In this document: piece by piece, positions 56,264-64,000 of the stretch
Position numbering within the stretch: position 1 is the stretch's first letter
Layout: every line of letters starts with the position of its first letter
Origin: an uncultured Faecalibaculum sp.
Lineage (GTDB): Bacteria; Bacillota_I; Bacilli_A; Erysipelotrichales; Erysipelotrichaceae
NCBI RefSeq assembly: GCF_910588395.1
Contig: NZ_CAJUPA010000002.1
Span: forward strand, 42,801 to 106,800
Length of the DNA: 64,000 nt
Direction: 5' to 3'
The notes under the pieces: generated by a model
The model's database searches: none
Told to the model about the DNA's origin: nothing
What the model saw: the letters and a program-made list of their open reading frames with translations, nothing else
Translations under genes and position numbers: made by a program

Positions 56264-57244
56264 ATGGAAACCTTCTTGATCAACTGTCTCCATGCTTATT
56301 TTTATTTTATGGTGTACTCCTTTGGCGGCTGGGTGGTCCAGGGACTGTATGTGGGTGCGAAGGATTTCAGGTTTGTGAACACGGGGTTCTTTCATGGTCC
56401 CTATGTGCCGATTTTCGGTTTTGGCTGCCTGTTCATTATTTATATTGTGGACAGGCTGAGCATGAATCCGTTCTGGGTGTTCGTGAATACGTTCTGGCTG
56501 ACGAGTGTGCTGGAGTATATCACGAGCTGGTATCTCCAGAAGCGGTATCACCGCTTGTGGTGGGATTATTCAAAGCATAAATTCAATATCCATGGACGGG
56601 TGTGTCTGCTGAATTCCACGCTGTATGGTGTGGCGGGGCTGGTGGTGACGTATGTGTTCCAGCCCTGGATGGAGGATCTGGTGGCGCATATTCCGCTGCA
56701 TGCGATGCAGGGGATCATGATTCTGTTCACGATTGTGTTCGGCATTGATTTCATTACGACGAACCGGGAGATGGGGCGTCACAAGAAAGCGCTGGAGCAG
56801 CTGCATGCGCATGTGCAGCGGGCTGTCGGCAGTGTGGCGTATCAGGATGAAAACTTTGCGGCGGCTGTGGCGAGTCTGCAGAAGATGCAGGAAAACAGCC
56901 GGCATATGCGGGGGTTTGTGCATCAGCGGCTGGATGAAGCCTATCAGAGCAGTGTGGACCGGGTGAACCGGCATGTGCAGGAGGCCGGCCGGCGGATGCA
57001 GGATGCGCAGAATGCTGTGACGGCCCGTGTGCAGGATGCGCAGAGTGCCGTAAATGCCAGAGTGCAGGAGGCTGGTGCCCGGGTGCAGCAGGCGCAGGAG
57101 ATGGTGGAGAGCCATGTGCAGGAGGTCTCGCAGCGGGTGAATGCCTTGCGGCAGGAAAGAGACAAGCCGGCCAGTGGCGCAAACGGCAAGGCTGCTTCTG
57201 AAGAAGCAGGCGCCGGAAAAGATGATGCGAAACAGGCAGAGTGA
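56264..57244 (+). CDS. CmpB-family putative ABC-transporter permease with helical repeat tail
   Basis: A 326-residue protein. The first ~165 residues are the polytopic ABC_trans_CmpB domain (YSFGGWVVQGLYV, FFHGPYVPIFGFGCL, TSVLEYITSWYLQKRYHRLWWDYS, FNIHGRVCLLNSTLYG). The last ~160 residues form a long amphipathic helix with 11-residue units (AQNAVTARVQD, AQSAVNARVQE and so on), as in apolipoprotein/LEA-like proteins. No ATPase gene is nearby, so transport is doubtful. The tail may lie on the membrane or act as coiled-coil scaffold. Confidence 0.75.
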   Translation: METFLINCLHAYFYFMVYSFGGWVVQGLYVGAKDFRFVNTGFFHGPYVPIFGFGCLFIIYIVDRLSMNPFWVFVNTFWLTSVLEYITSWYLQKRYHRLWWDYSKHKFNIHGRVCLLNSTLYGVAGLVVTYVFQPWMEDLVAHIPLHAMQGIMILFTIVFGIDFITTNREMGRHKKALEQLHAHVQRAVGSVAYQDENFAAAVASLQKMQENSRHMRGFVHQRLDEAYQSSVDRVNRHVQEAGRRMQDAQNAVTARVQDAQSAVNARVQEAGARVQQAQEMVESHVQEVSQRVNALRQERDKPASGANGKAASEEAGAGKDDAKQAE

Positions 57245-57276
57245 GCTTCGGAGAAGGAAGCGGCGCTCTGCCTTTT
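57234..57276 (+). terminator. Terminator overlapping the end of the CmpB-like gene
   Basis: AGGCAGAG (57234-57241) / CTCTGCCT (57266-57273) followed by TTT. Confidence 0.65.
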
Positions 57277-57356
57277 GATGTTTATATATCAGTTTTATGT
57301 GCATTCTGGATGTCTGCCTGTGAGAGCCTGTTTGGCAGGGATCAGGAATATTGGAA

Positions 57357-58298
57357 TCAGGCAGAGAGAGGTGACAGAACGGTCTTCTCCGGCTCTTCTG
57401 TCTGTGACTGGAGAAAGTCTTCAACCTGGCTGTCTTCCGGTATGGAAGAAGCCGCTCCTTCCCGGGCGACAGCCAGAGCTGCCGCTGCAGAGGCGCGTTT
57501 CATCACCTGACCCATGGGCAGACCGCGGCGAAGGCCATCTGCAAAATAGCCCAGCCAGGTATCGCCGGCGCCGGTGGTGTCCACGGCTTTCACCTGAAAG
57601 GCGGGCATGAACCAGAGCTGTTCATTCTGCAGGCAGATGGCACCCCGGGATCCCAGGGTAAGAAGCAGGGAGGTCTCCGGATAGCGGCGGCGGAACAGGC
57701 GGCACAGGGTGAGAGGATCCCGGGAACCGGTGTCCAGAAGCTGTGCACATTCTGTTTCGTTGACAGCCAGCCATGTCACGCAGGACAGATCCATGTCCCG
57801 GATATCCGCTGTCATGGGAGCCGGATTGAACAGTATCTGCAGTTGTCGGCTGCCGGCCTCCTGCACCAGCTGACGGGTGAGACTGGTTTCGTTCTGGCAG
57901 ATGAGCAGGTCCCCGGGCTGGTACGCCGTCAGCGTATCCTGAATCTGCTGCAGGGTGCACAGGCTGTTGGCGCCGGGGTCCAGAAGAATGCGGTTGTGTC
58001 CCGCGGGATCCCGTTCGATGATGGCCGTGCCTGTTCGGGCGGCTTCCAGTGTATGGACGTGACCGGTCTGTACGCCTTTTTCTTCCAGCAGTGCCGTCAG
58101 CCAGGTTCCGTCTAGGCCGATGCATCCGGCCATGGAGACAGGGCTGCCGGCCTGGGAGGCGGCAATTGCCTGATTCAGACCTTTGCCCCCGGGATACTGA
58201 CTGACCTGGTGGGCTTTGGTGGTTTCTCCGGGCTGTCCGAAGTGGTCGATGTCATAGACGATGTCCTGGTTCAGTGAACCGAATACGAGTATGTTCAT
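57357..58298 (-). CDS. rbsK: Ribokinase (PfkB family)
   Basis: A 313-residue PfkB-family sugar kinase. N-terminal signature GQPGETTKAHQVSQYPGGKGLNQAIAA contains the ribokinase GGKG motif; C-terminal VKAVDTTGAGDTWLGYFADGL contains the anion-hole GAGD with catalytic Asp. It makes ribose-5-phosphate. ATG 58298 is chosen for AGAAAGGA upstream. No ribose transporter is adjacent, so it probably serves nucleoside salvage. Confidence 0.92.
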   Translation of the reverse strand: MNILVFGSLNQDIVYDIDHFGQPGETTKAHQVSQYPGGKGLNQAIAASQAGSPVSMAGCIGLDGTWLTALLEEKGVQTGHVHTLEAARTGTAIIERDPAGHNRILLDPGANSLCTLQQIQDTLTAYQPGDLLICQNETSLTRQLVQEAGSRQLQILFNPAPMTADIRDMDLSCVTWLAVNETECAQLLDTGSRDPLTLCRLFRRRYPETSLLLTLGSRGAICLQNEQLWFMPAFQVKAVDTTGAGDTWLGYFADGLRRGLPMGQVMKRASAAAALAVAREGAASSIPEDSQVEDFLQSQTEEPEKTVLSPLSA

Positions 58299-58565
58299 GG
58301 TGATTCCTTTCTGTGGGCTGCATGGCTGGGAAAAGGCAGGATGCAGTGCTTTCTTATATTGTACACAGGGCTGTGGCGGACGCTGTTCACGCCACCCGCT
58401 GTAAAAAAGAAGGCTGGACGTTACACAGCTGACTGAGTCGGAATCCACAAGGTTTCAGAGTTTCTGATTTGAATGCTGTGATAATGCAGTATGTCAGTCT
58501 CAGCGTGTTTTCTGCACAACCTTTGGTTGTGCAGAAAACTGGCTGAGACTGGGTGAAATTTCTGC
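58299..58565. other. Intergenic region between ribokinase and tRNA pair 2
   Basis: No gene. From about 58440 on it is a diverged copy of 47195-47262 (GAATCCACA.., GATTTGAATGCTG.., GCAGTATGTCAG..) leading into the identical hairpin at 58508-58538. Copy 1 has one extra TGAGACTGGC unit after the hairpin. Confidence 0.6.
58508..58538. repeat. 14-bp hairpin upstream of tRNA promoter, copy 2
   Basis: TTTTCTGCACAACC (58508-58521) / GGTTGTGCAGAAAA (58525-58538), identical to 47265-47295. Confidence 0.8.
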
Positions 58566-58595
58566 TTGCAAGGAGAAAGGGGACTGTGGTAATAT
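58566..58595 (+). promoter_or_regulatory. tRNA promoter, copy 2
   Basis: TTGCAA (58566-58571), 18-nt spacer, TGG-TAATAT (58590-58595), identical to copy 1. Confidence 0.7.
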
Positions 58596-58614
58596 CAATG
58601 AGCAGTCAACAGAT

Positions 58615-58691
<77 letters not shown>

Positions 58692-58705
58692 TCTGTTTTA
58701 TATGT

Positions 58706-58781
58706 GGGGTGTTAGCTCAGCTGGGAGAGCACCTGCTTTGCACGCAGGGGGTCAGGAGTTCGATCCTCCTACGCTCCACCA
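58706..58781 (+). tRNA. tRNA-Ala (TGC), copy 2
   Basis: Identical to 47473-47548, including encoded CCA, with the same 14-nt spacer from tRNA-Ile. Confidence 0.97.
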
Positions 58782-58793
58782 ATATGCAAATTC

Positions 58794-58824
58794 GCCTTCA
58801 GGGAAATCCTGAGGGCTTTTTTTT
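58794..58824 (+). terminator. Terminator of tRNA pair 2
   Basis: GCCTTCAGG (58794-58802) / CCTGAGGGC (58808-58816), then eight T. Confidence 0.85.
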
Positions 58825-58963
58825 GACACTGGATGCAACTGCCGGGGCTCTGCTGAGCTTTTCCGCCATTTGCGCCAATTCCGCGGGGATCAAATACAAC
58901 AGTTTTTCCAATGCGCAGGAGAAACCATACTCTGAAGGAGCAAGTTTCGGTATGCCCGGATTT

Positions 58964-58995
58964 ATGCCCTGCCCCAGGCGCCAGCCGCATCGGCA
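58964..58995 (+). repeat. Short palindromic intergenic repeat, copy d (partial)
   Basis: TGCCCTGCCCCAGG then AGCCGCATCGGCA: the 3' half of the element seen at 47655 and 54787. Confidence 0.5.
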
Positions 58996-59067
58996 AAAGA
59001 AATCCGGCTGAGACAGGAAAACAAAGGCAAAATCCGGTCAGCCTGCCGATGGGTTTGTGTATCCGCT

Positions 59068-59096
59068 TTGAGCCGGTGGAAGAGGAACGGTACACT
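59068..59096 (+). promoter_or_regulatory. Promoter of the Sel1-repeat gene
   Basis: TTGAGC (59068-59073), 17-nt spacer, TACACT (59091-59096); GAGAGGAG (59097-59104) is the ribosome binding site. Confidence 0.65.
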
Positions 59097-59115
59097 GAGA
59101 GGAGAAAGAAGTGTG

Positions 59116-59589
59116 ATGGGTATGGAACAGGATATCGTGAATGATGTGGTGCGTGAGTACAGGGAACTGCTGGATAAAGGTGATCTGCCTGCAGCGCTGC
59201 CGCTGATTCGCCAGGCGGCTCACTGGGGAGATGTGAGCAGCCAGATACTGGCGGCGAAGCTGTATACGGAGACAGTCCCGGATCCGGCAGAGGCACTGGA
59301 ATACACCCGGCTGGCGGCGTTGAACGGGGACAGTGAATCAATGCTCGGACTTGGTCTGCTTCTGCGCGGGCGCCGGGAGTTTGACAAGGCGTTTTATTTT
59401 GTCCGCAAAGCGGCACAGGCGGGCTGCACAAAGGCCTGTGAACCGCTGGCTTCCATGTATATGATGGGGCAGGGTACGCCGAAGGATCTGGAACAGGCGA
59501 AATACTGGAATCTCCAGGGACTGGAGGCAGATCCGGAAAACGCCCGACTGCAGCGGCAGCACCGGGTTCTGGAAAAATCCGGCTGCTGA
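59116..59589 (+). CDS. Sel1-like/TPR repeat protein
   Basis: A 157-residue helical protein with Sel1-type repeats: AALPLIRQAAHWGDVSSQI, ALEYTRLAALNGDSESMLGL, AFYFVRKAAQAGCTKACEPL and a last unit with YMMGQGTPKDLEQAKYW. These form a solenoid for protein binding. ATG 59116 is given; the in-frame GTG just before it (59113) has better spacing to GAGAGGAG and may be the true start. The partner is unknown. Confidence 0.8.
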   Translation: MGMEQDIVNDVVREYRELLDKGDLPAALPLIRQAAHWGDVSSQILAAKLYTETVPDPAEALEYTRLAALNGDSESMLGLGLLLRGRREFDKAFYFVRKAAQAGCTKACEPLASMYMMGQGTPKDLEQAKYWNLQGLEADPENARLQRQHRVLEKSGC

Positions 59590-59646
59590 TGTGTTCTGCC
59601 GGATTTCCGGATAACAAAATGAGAGCAATTCAAATCTGCAGGATCC

Positions 59647-59668
59647 AATCCGCCTGCGGATTTTTTCG
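59647..59668 (+). terminator. Terminator of the Sel1 gene
   Basis: AATCCG-CCTG-CGGATT hairpin followed by TTTTT. Confidence 0.7.
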
Positions 59669-59730
59669 TGAACAGACTACTCTGGGGGAATTCATCCAGT
59701 GCATCTGGCGTGGTCAGCTGAATACGACAA

Positions 59731-59752
59731 AGGCAGCCCTGCGGCTGCCTTC
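59731..59752 (+). terminator. Hairpin before the 25-residue frame
   Basis: Perfect AGGCAGCC / GGCTGCCT stem (59731-59750), loop CTGC, only TT after; could be a weak terminator. Confidence 0.4.
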
Positions 59753-59774
59753 ATCTAATATAGGAGAGAGATTT

Positions 59775-59852
59775 ATGAAGAGATTTTTTTCTGTGTTCTC
59801 TTGGCACACCTATAAGATACGAAACCATTATCGGCAAAGTTTGCCGGGATGA
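59775..59852 (+). CDS. Possible 25-residue small basic peptide
   Basis: ATG 59775 is preceded by AGGAGAGAG (59762-59770) and a TAATAT element. The frame reads MKRFFSVFSWHTYKIRNHYR and ends QSLPG. It is basic and aromatic, with no known family. Only the ribosome binding site supports it. Confidence 0.3.
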   Translation: MKRFFSVFSWHTYKIRNHYRQSLPG

Positions 59853-59987
59853 TGGGAAATTTTGTGTAGTTGCGATGAATTATGGGTGAATCCACGCAAA
59901 TCATTACATCACCTTAACATTTTCTTGCGTTTGGGGAATGCCTGCAGGCCATGGTACAATTGATTTATCTATGCAAAGGAGGAATCT
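59853..59987. promoter_or_regulatory. Upstream region of the ftsX-pcsB-ftsE-ftsX cluster
   Basis: TACAAT at about 59955-59960 with TTGGGG about 18 nt before it forms a likely promoter; AAAGGAGG lies before ATG 59988. Confidence 0.5.
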
Positions 59988-60890
59988 ATGCTCTTATTCA
60001 TCAAAAGCCTGCCCCGCATGGTGCGCAGCGCCAACAAAGATATCAGCCGGCATTTCTCCACGGCATTTTCCAGCAGTCTGTCCATTGCGATAGCTCTGCT
60101 GATTGCGGCATTCATGACCGTCATGGCTGCCAGCGTGGATCAGTTTACCAAAAATATAGAGAGTGAATTTGTCGTCCAGGTTTCCCTGCTGCCGACAGTG
60201 ACAGAAGAACAGCGTCAGGTGCTGACAGATCAGCTTTCCGCTATGGAAGGCGCTGGGGAAGTGACTTTTTCCACCAGGGAACAGGAACTGGATGAACTTA
60301 TCGCGCAGAACGGCGAAATATTCAGCCAGTATGCCGGTCAGGACCGGAACCCGCTCCTGGATGTACTCACCGTCCATCTGGAAAACGCACAGCAGGTGGA
60401 GACTGTGTCCCGGGAAGCGGAAAAGCTCCAGGGTGTTGCCAGCGTTTCCTACGGCGGCAGCATGATTTCCAAAATCGTGGATGTGTTTGATGCCGCCCGT
60501 ACAGGGGGCTGGATTCTGGTGGGCTGCATGATTCTGCTGGCAGTTTATCTCACCCGGATTTCCGTAAAAATGAACATTCATACACGGCAGGAGGAAATCG
60601 CCATCATGCGTCAGGTGGGAGCCTTCAACTGGTTCATCACCACTCCCTTTGTGTTCGAAGGGCTGATTATCGGCTTCTGGGGCGCTCTGGTTCCCGGCCT
60701 GCTGGTTCTGACCGGATATCCGGCGCTGTACAATCTGCTCCATGGTGTCCTTCTGTCGGATATGTTTGTGCTGATTCCTCCCTGGCCTTTTGCAGCCTGG
60801 GTCAGTGCCGGTGTCTTTGGCATCGGTTTGCTGACCGGTGCGCTGGGATCCTGGCTGGCTGTCCGCAAATATCTGAGGTGGTATCGATGA
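59988..60890 (+). CDS. ftsX: FtsX-like permease, first paralogue
   Basis: A 300-residue cell-division ABC permease: N-terminal cytosolic MLLFIKSLPRMVRSANKDIS, helix 1, a ~120-residue extracellular loop (residues ~55-170), and three C-terminal helices with the coupling segment TRQEEIAIMRQVGAFNWFI. FtsX with FtsE switches PcsB-type hydrolases at the septum. A second FtsX lies at 63027, but only one FtsE is present. AAAGGAGG precedes the ATG; it overlaps pcsB by 4 nt. Confidence 0.9.
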   Translation: MLLFIKSLPRMVRSANKDISRHFSTAFSSSLSIAIALLIAAFMTVMAASVDQFTKNIESEFVVQVSLLPTVTEEQRQVLTDQLSAMEGAGEVTFSTREQELDELIAQNGEIFSQYAGQDRNPLLDVLTVHLENAQQVETVSREAEKLQGVASVSYGGSMISKIVDVFDAARTGGWILVGCMILLAVYLTRISVKMNIHTRQEEIAIMRQVGAFNWFITTPFVFEGLIIGFWGALVPGLLVLTGYPALYNLLHGVLLSDMFVLIPPWPFAAWVSAGVFGIGLLTGALGSWLAVRKYLRWYR

Positions 60891-62281
60891 AACTGAAAGA
60901 AAAGCTGACCGGATCTCTGGTCTCGGTGTCTCTGGCTGTGGCAGGCTGTCTGCCCGTGGCGCTGATGCCGGTGCACGCAGAGGATTATTCGGATACAGAA
61001 TACTGGTATGGCCAGTGTACAAAACCCCAGACCTCTGCCGATGGGGTCAAAGCCTGTGAAGGCTTCAAAGCCTATGAAAATGAAAGAAGACAGCAGCTGC
61101 AGCAGTCCATATCAGACTTTTCCAGCTCCATCAGTTCTCTGGAAGGAGAAACGGACAAAGTTGCAGCTCTGGCGCAGGAACAGAAAGCCCTGGCAGAGGA
61201 ACTTTCTGCCCAGATCAGCCAGAAAGAAGCAGCCATTGCCGAGATTGAAGCCAATATCCAGGCGCTTCAGGAACAGATCCGGCAGAAGCAGGCAGAAATT
61301 GATGCCTGGGATGCCCAGATCAAATCCCGGATGCGGCATGAACAGGGAAATGTGGGAACCAATATGCTGGTGGATCTGGTGATGGGTGCCAGTGATCTCA
61401 ATGACATGCTGCGGCGGATTTCCGGCATTGAGCGGATCACGGAAGATGATCAGGCGCAGATCAGCCGGCTGAATGAACTCAAAGCCCAGCTGGAACTCTC
61501 CGTGAGCGAGGAAAAACGGCTGCAGGATGAAAACGCTGCGCAGAAAGCGGAGCTGGAGGAACAGAAAGCCCAGGCAAAACAGCTGGAAGATTCCTACAAT
61601 CAGCTGGTGGCGCAGTACAAGCAGCAGATTGCCGATCTGCAGGCGCAGAAGCGGGCGGCACAGGCGGATATGAATTCCATCCGTGATTTTGTCATCACCT
61701 CGGCGGGTGCCGGAAGTGCCTCCATCACCACAAGTTCAGGCTTCAATGTGCCGGTTCTCGGGGGACAGTATTCTGCAGGTACCTGGGCCTATCCCGGTGG
61801 CGGCATTCATCTGGGTCTGGACTGGGCGGCTCCCATTGGGACGCCGGTGGTTGCGCCGGCCAATGGCATCGTTCTGTATGCCGCCAACCCGGTTCCCTCC
61901 AATTCCGGATATCTGGGCAATATGTCGGGATATCCCTATGGCGGCGGCAACACCATCTGTCTGCTGTGTTCCATGAATGGCACGCTCTATGCCTTCTCAT
62001 TTGCGCATCTTTCCCAGGAAGGCATGTCGGTCAGCGCCGGGCAGTCGGTATCGGCCGGTCAGCAGATCGCTTTGACGGGAAACTCCGGCAACTCCACCGG
62101 ACCGCACTGTCATATCGAAGTGGTCAATCTGGGAAACATGAGTGTGGAAGAAGCCATTAAACGCTTCTCTTCCAGCGCAGACTTTGCCTGGGGAACCGGC
62201 TGGGGCAATACGGCGGGTGCCTGCGAGAACAAAGGCAGCACGCCCTGCCGTGAGCGCCCGGAAATTTTCTTTGGCAGCTGA
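60887..62281 (+). CDS. pcsB: PcsB/EnvC-like murein hydrolase with M23 peptidase domain
   Basis: A 464-residue secreted protein: signal peptide (LKEKLTGSLVSVSLAVAGCL ... VHAED), a short Cys-bearing segment, a long coiled coil (~residues 60-265, e.g. QISQKEAAIAEIEANIQALQ) and a C-terminal M23/LytM domain (~295-445). Zinc-site motifs are intact: HLGLD, FAHLS and GPHCHIEV. It has two extra Cys pairs (GACENKGSTPC). Coiled coils of this sort are activated by FtsEX. Its genes flank it on both sides, so direct FtsEX control is likely. Peptidoglycan cleavage at division. Confidence 0.9.
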   Translation: MKLKEKLTGSLVSVSLAVAGCLPVALMPVHAEDYSDTEYWYGQCTKPQTSADGVKACEGFKAYENERRQQLQQSISDFSSSISSLEGETDKVAALAQEQKALAEELSAQISQKEAAIAEIEANIQALQEQIRQKQAEIDAWDAQIKSRMRHEQGNVGTNMLVDLVMGASDLNDMLRRISGIERITEDDQAQISRLNELKAQLELSVSEEKRLQDENAAQKAELEEQKAQAKQLEDSYNQLVAQYKQQIADLQAQKRAAQADMNSIRDFVITSAGAGSASITTSSGFNVPVLGGQYSAGTWAYPGGGIHLGLDWAAPIGTPVVAPANGIVLYAANPVPSNSGYLGNMSGYPYGGGNTICLLCSMNGTLYAFSFAHLSQEGMSVSAGQSVSAGQQIALTGNSGNSTGPHCHIEVVNLGNMSVEEAIKRFSSSADFAWGTGWGNTAGACENKGSTPCRERPEIFFGS

Positions 62282-62343
62282 CGGTTCCGGCTTGTGACAA
62301 TACCCGGCCGGGCAGGATACCCGGTGGCGGAAAGGAGACTTGT

Positions 62344-63030
62344 ATGATCGAACTGAAGGACGCATCCAAAGCCTATCCCAATGGCGTGCATGCGCTGAAC
62401 CATATAGATCTGAGAATTGACCCGGGGGAATTCGTGTATGTGATCGGCCCCACCGGGTCCGGGAAAAGCACGCTGATCAAGCTCCTGAACGGGGAAGAAG
62501 TGGCCGATTCGGGAACAGTGACGGTGAATGGCACCAATGTGGGCGCCCTCAAGCACCGCAAGGTTCCGAAATACCGCCGGAACATCGGCTGCATTTTTCA
62601 GGACTACCGCCTGCTCCCCCGTCTGACGGTGTATGAAAACATTGCCTTCGCCCTGGAAGTCACCGGTACGCCCTCCCGGAAAATCAGAGAGCGGGTCCGG
62701 GAAGTGCTGGAGCTGGTGGATCTGAAGGACAAGGAGCGGGCATATCCGGATGAACTCTCCGGCGGGCAGCAGCAGCGTGTCACGATTGGCCGCGCCATCG
62801 CCAACCGGCCTGCCATCCTGATTGCCGATGAGCCCACCGGCAACCTGGATCCGAACATGTCTCTGGAAATCATCGAGCTGCTGGAAAAAATCAACCAGAC
62901 GCAGGGGACCACCATCGTGATGGTGACCCATGACCGGGACCTTGTGGACCGCTTCCGGAAACGGACGATCATGCTGGACAAAGGGTACATCGTGCATGAT
63001 TCCAGCAAAGGCGGATACAAATCCTTATGA
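62344..63030 (+). CDS. ftsE: Cell-division ATP-binding protein FtsE
   Basis: A 228-residue ABC ATPase. Walker A GPTGSGKSTLIKLLNG, Q-loop IFQDYRLLPRLTVYENI, signature LSGGQQQRV, Walker B ILIADEPTGNLDP, switch His in MVTHDRDL. It powers FtsX to activate PcsB. GGAAAGGAG precedes the ATG. It overlaps the following ftsX by 4 nt. Confidence 0.96.
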   Translation: MIELKDASKAYPNGVHALNHIDLRIDPGEFVYVIGPTGSGKSTLIKLLNGEEVADSGTVTVNGTNVGALKHRKVPKYRRNIGCIFQDYRLLPRLTVYENIAFALEVTGTPSRKIRERVREVLELVDLKDKERAYPDELSGGQQQRVTIGRAIANRPAILIADEPTGNLDPNMSLEIIELLEKINQTQGTTIVMVTHDRDLVDRFRKRTIMLDKGYIVHDSSKGGYKSL

Positions 63031-63926
63031 AGCGGCTGTTTTTCCAGTTTCTCTACGAACTCAAAAGCGCCTGGCGGGGAATCACCCGGAACTGGGCTCT
63101 GTCGCTCTCCGCACTGGGAGCCGTTACGGTTTCCCTGTTTCTGATTGCCTGCTTTTCGCTGATTGGCTATCACACTGAGCAGTTTGCATCCCGGGCTGAA
63201 AGCGGTCTGCGGCTGCACGCTGTGCTGAATCAGGGGCTGGACGAAGCGGCGGTGCAGCAGACGGGAGAGCAGATCCGCAGCCTGTCCTTCGTGGATCATG
63301 CGGACTATTCGGACAAGGATGCGGAACTGGAGCTGATGATTCAGGAAAAAGGGGATGCGTTTTCGGTGTACCGGGGGGAACAGAATCCCCTGTCGGATGC
63401 CTGGTTTGTCTATCTGGAGAATGGAACCGACATTGAAGAAGCTGCCAGGGAAGTGGGACGGATCGAAGGGGTCGAGACAGTCACCTATGGGGGACAGAGC
63501 ACCCTGGAGCTTGCACAGCTGCTCAGCCGCGTCCGGATTGCCGGCTATATTGGCAGTGGCCTGCTGCTGCTTCTGTCCATGTATCTGATCTACAACACGA
63601 TCCGCACGACGATTTATTCCCGGCAGGATGAAATCATCACCATGCGGCAGGTGGGAGCTTCCAATGCATTCATCAAGATTCCCTTTGAAATCCAGGGCAT
63701 GGTGCTGGGACTTCTGGGAGCGCTCATTCCTTTTCTTCTGATTGCCTGGGGCTATCCCCGGCTCTACAGTGGCCTTGGCGGAATTCTTTTCGCGAATGTA
63801 TTTCAGCTCATGCAGCCGTCACAGGCTGTATTCTGGTCCGGTGCCCTGCTCTTCGGAGGCGGTCTGCTGGTGGGCTGGCTTGCCAGCTTTATGGCTGCGA
63901 CCAAGTACATCAAGGCAAAACGATAG
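63027..63926 (+). CDS. ftsX: FtsX-like permease, second paralogue
   Basis: A 299-residue FtsX with the same layout as the gene at 59988: helix 1 after GITRNWALSLSALGAVTVSL, extracellular loop (~55-170), and the C-terminal TM trio with SRQDEIITMRQVGASNAFI. The two paralogues are clearly related but diverged in the extracellular loop. This one is directly coupled to ftsE and is the canonical partner. A terminator begins in its last codons. Confidence 0.95.
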   Translation: MKRLFFQFLYELKSAWRGITRNWALSLSALGAVTVSLFLIACFSLIGYHTEQFASRAESGLRLHAVLNQGLDEAAVQQTGEQIRSLSFVDHADYSDKDAELELMIQEKGDAFSVYRGEQNPLSDAWFVYLENGTDIEEAAREVGRIEGVETVTYGGQSTLELAQLLSRVRIAGYIGSGLLLLLSMYLIYNTIRTTIYSRQDEIITMRQVGASNAFIKIPFEIQGMVLGLLGALIPFLLIAWGYPRLYSGLGGILFANVFQLMQPSQAVFWSGALLFGGGLLVGWLASFMAATKYIKAKR

Positions 63927-63945
63927 GAAATCCTGTCGTTTTTTT
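63920..63945 (+). terminator. Terminator of the ftsX-pcsB-ftsE-ftsX operon
   Basis: ACGATAGGA (63920-63928) / TCCTGTCGT (63931-63939, one G-T pair) followed by seven T. Confidence 0.8.
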
Positions 63946-64000
63946 AGTGTACCGGGCATGGTGCACTTCTAGCTGGTGAAAGTCCAGCCACGATTATCTG
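63946..64000 (+). other. Unassigned window edge, possible start of a structured RNA or group II intron
   Basis: CTGG-TGAAAGT-CCAG (about 63974-63988) forms a short hairpin with GTGAAAGTCC in it, a string often seen in the 5' domain of bacterial group II introns. The window ends too soon to test this. Confidence 0.2.

Overview
The window is bacterial chromosome from a GC-rich low-motility Firmicute (Bacillota), most likely a gut member of the Erysipelotrichia. This is an inference from three things: the Bacillus-type gene orders (yqeG-yqeH-yhbY-nadD/yqeK-rsfS-yqeM and tseB-dnaD-nth), strong Shine-Dalgarno sites, and a class B sortase pilus with EVPTG-type sorting signals. No gene fixes the genus.

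Layout. 1-7.6 kb: the end of a VanT-like racemase with a separate acyltransferase-like membrane partner, a COG2509 flavoprotein, then a coupled four-gene cluster (adenylation enzyme, GNAT, esterase, patatin). 7.6-8.9 kb: an Rpn-type PD-(D/E)XK nuclease gene with an extra copy of its 3' end. 9.2-14.4 kb: the yqe ribosome-assembly/NAD operon with mtnN and a HesB-like protein. 14.5-18.3 kb: YihY, TseB, DnaD, Nth and a histidine phosphatase. 18.3-18.8 kb: two paralogous small-RNA candidates. 18.8-23.7 kb: adenine deaminase, a frameshifted Abi gene lying between two identical terminators, and coaBC-coaX. 24.1-25.5 kb: a second Rpn-like gene, again followed by a copy of its own 3' end. 25.7-28.8 kb: glycerate kinase, a thioredoxin-like lipoprotein, a HAD phosphatase and an XRE regulator. 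29.1-36.1 kb: a degenerate serine-recombinase-like protein and a sortase B pilus operon with a SipA-type pseudo-signal peptidase. 36.2-38.3 kb: an AT-rich accessory segment. 38.4-46.8 kb: housekeeping genes including rubrerythrin, sbcD-sbcC and an asparaginase. 47.0-47.6 kb and 58.5-58.8 kb: two tRNA-Ile/tRNA-Ala pairs sharing upstream hairpin and promoter. 47.7-54.7 kb: PRD regulator, split fructose-type PTS and GH38 alpha-mannosidase. 54.9-59.6 kb: rhomboid, membrane proteins, ribokinase and a Sel1-repeat protein. 60-63.9 kb: ftsX-pcsB-ftsE-ftsX.

The most unusual signal is the pair of Rpn-like loci. Each carries a strong internal Shine-Dalgarno plus ATG that would yield only the C-terminal part of the protein. 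Each is followed by a separate short gene that duplicates exactly that internally initiated segment with its ribosome binding site. In E. coli, intragenic C-terminal Rpn products are known to inhibit the full-length nuclease, so these duplicates look like stand-alone antitoxin genes. Other notable signals are the tandem C/U-rich small RNAs, several genes whose -10 hexamer ends 6-7 nt before the ATG (predicted leaderless mRNAs), and a family of short palindromic intergenic repeats.
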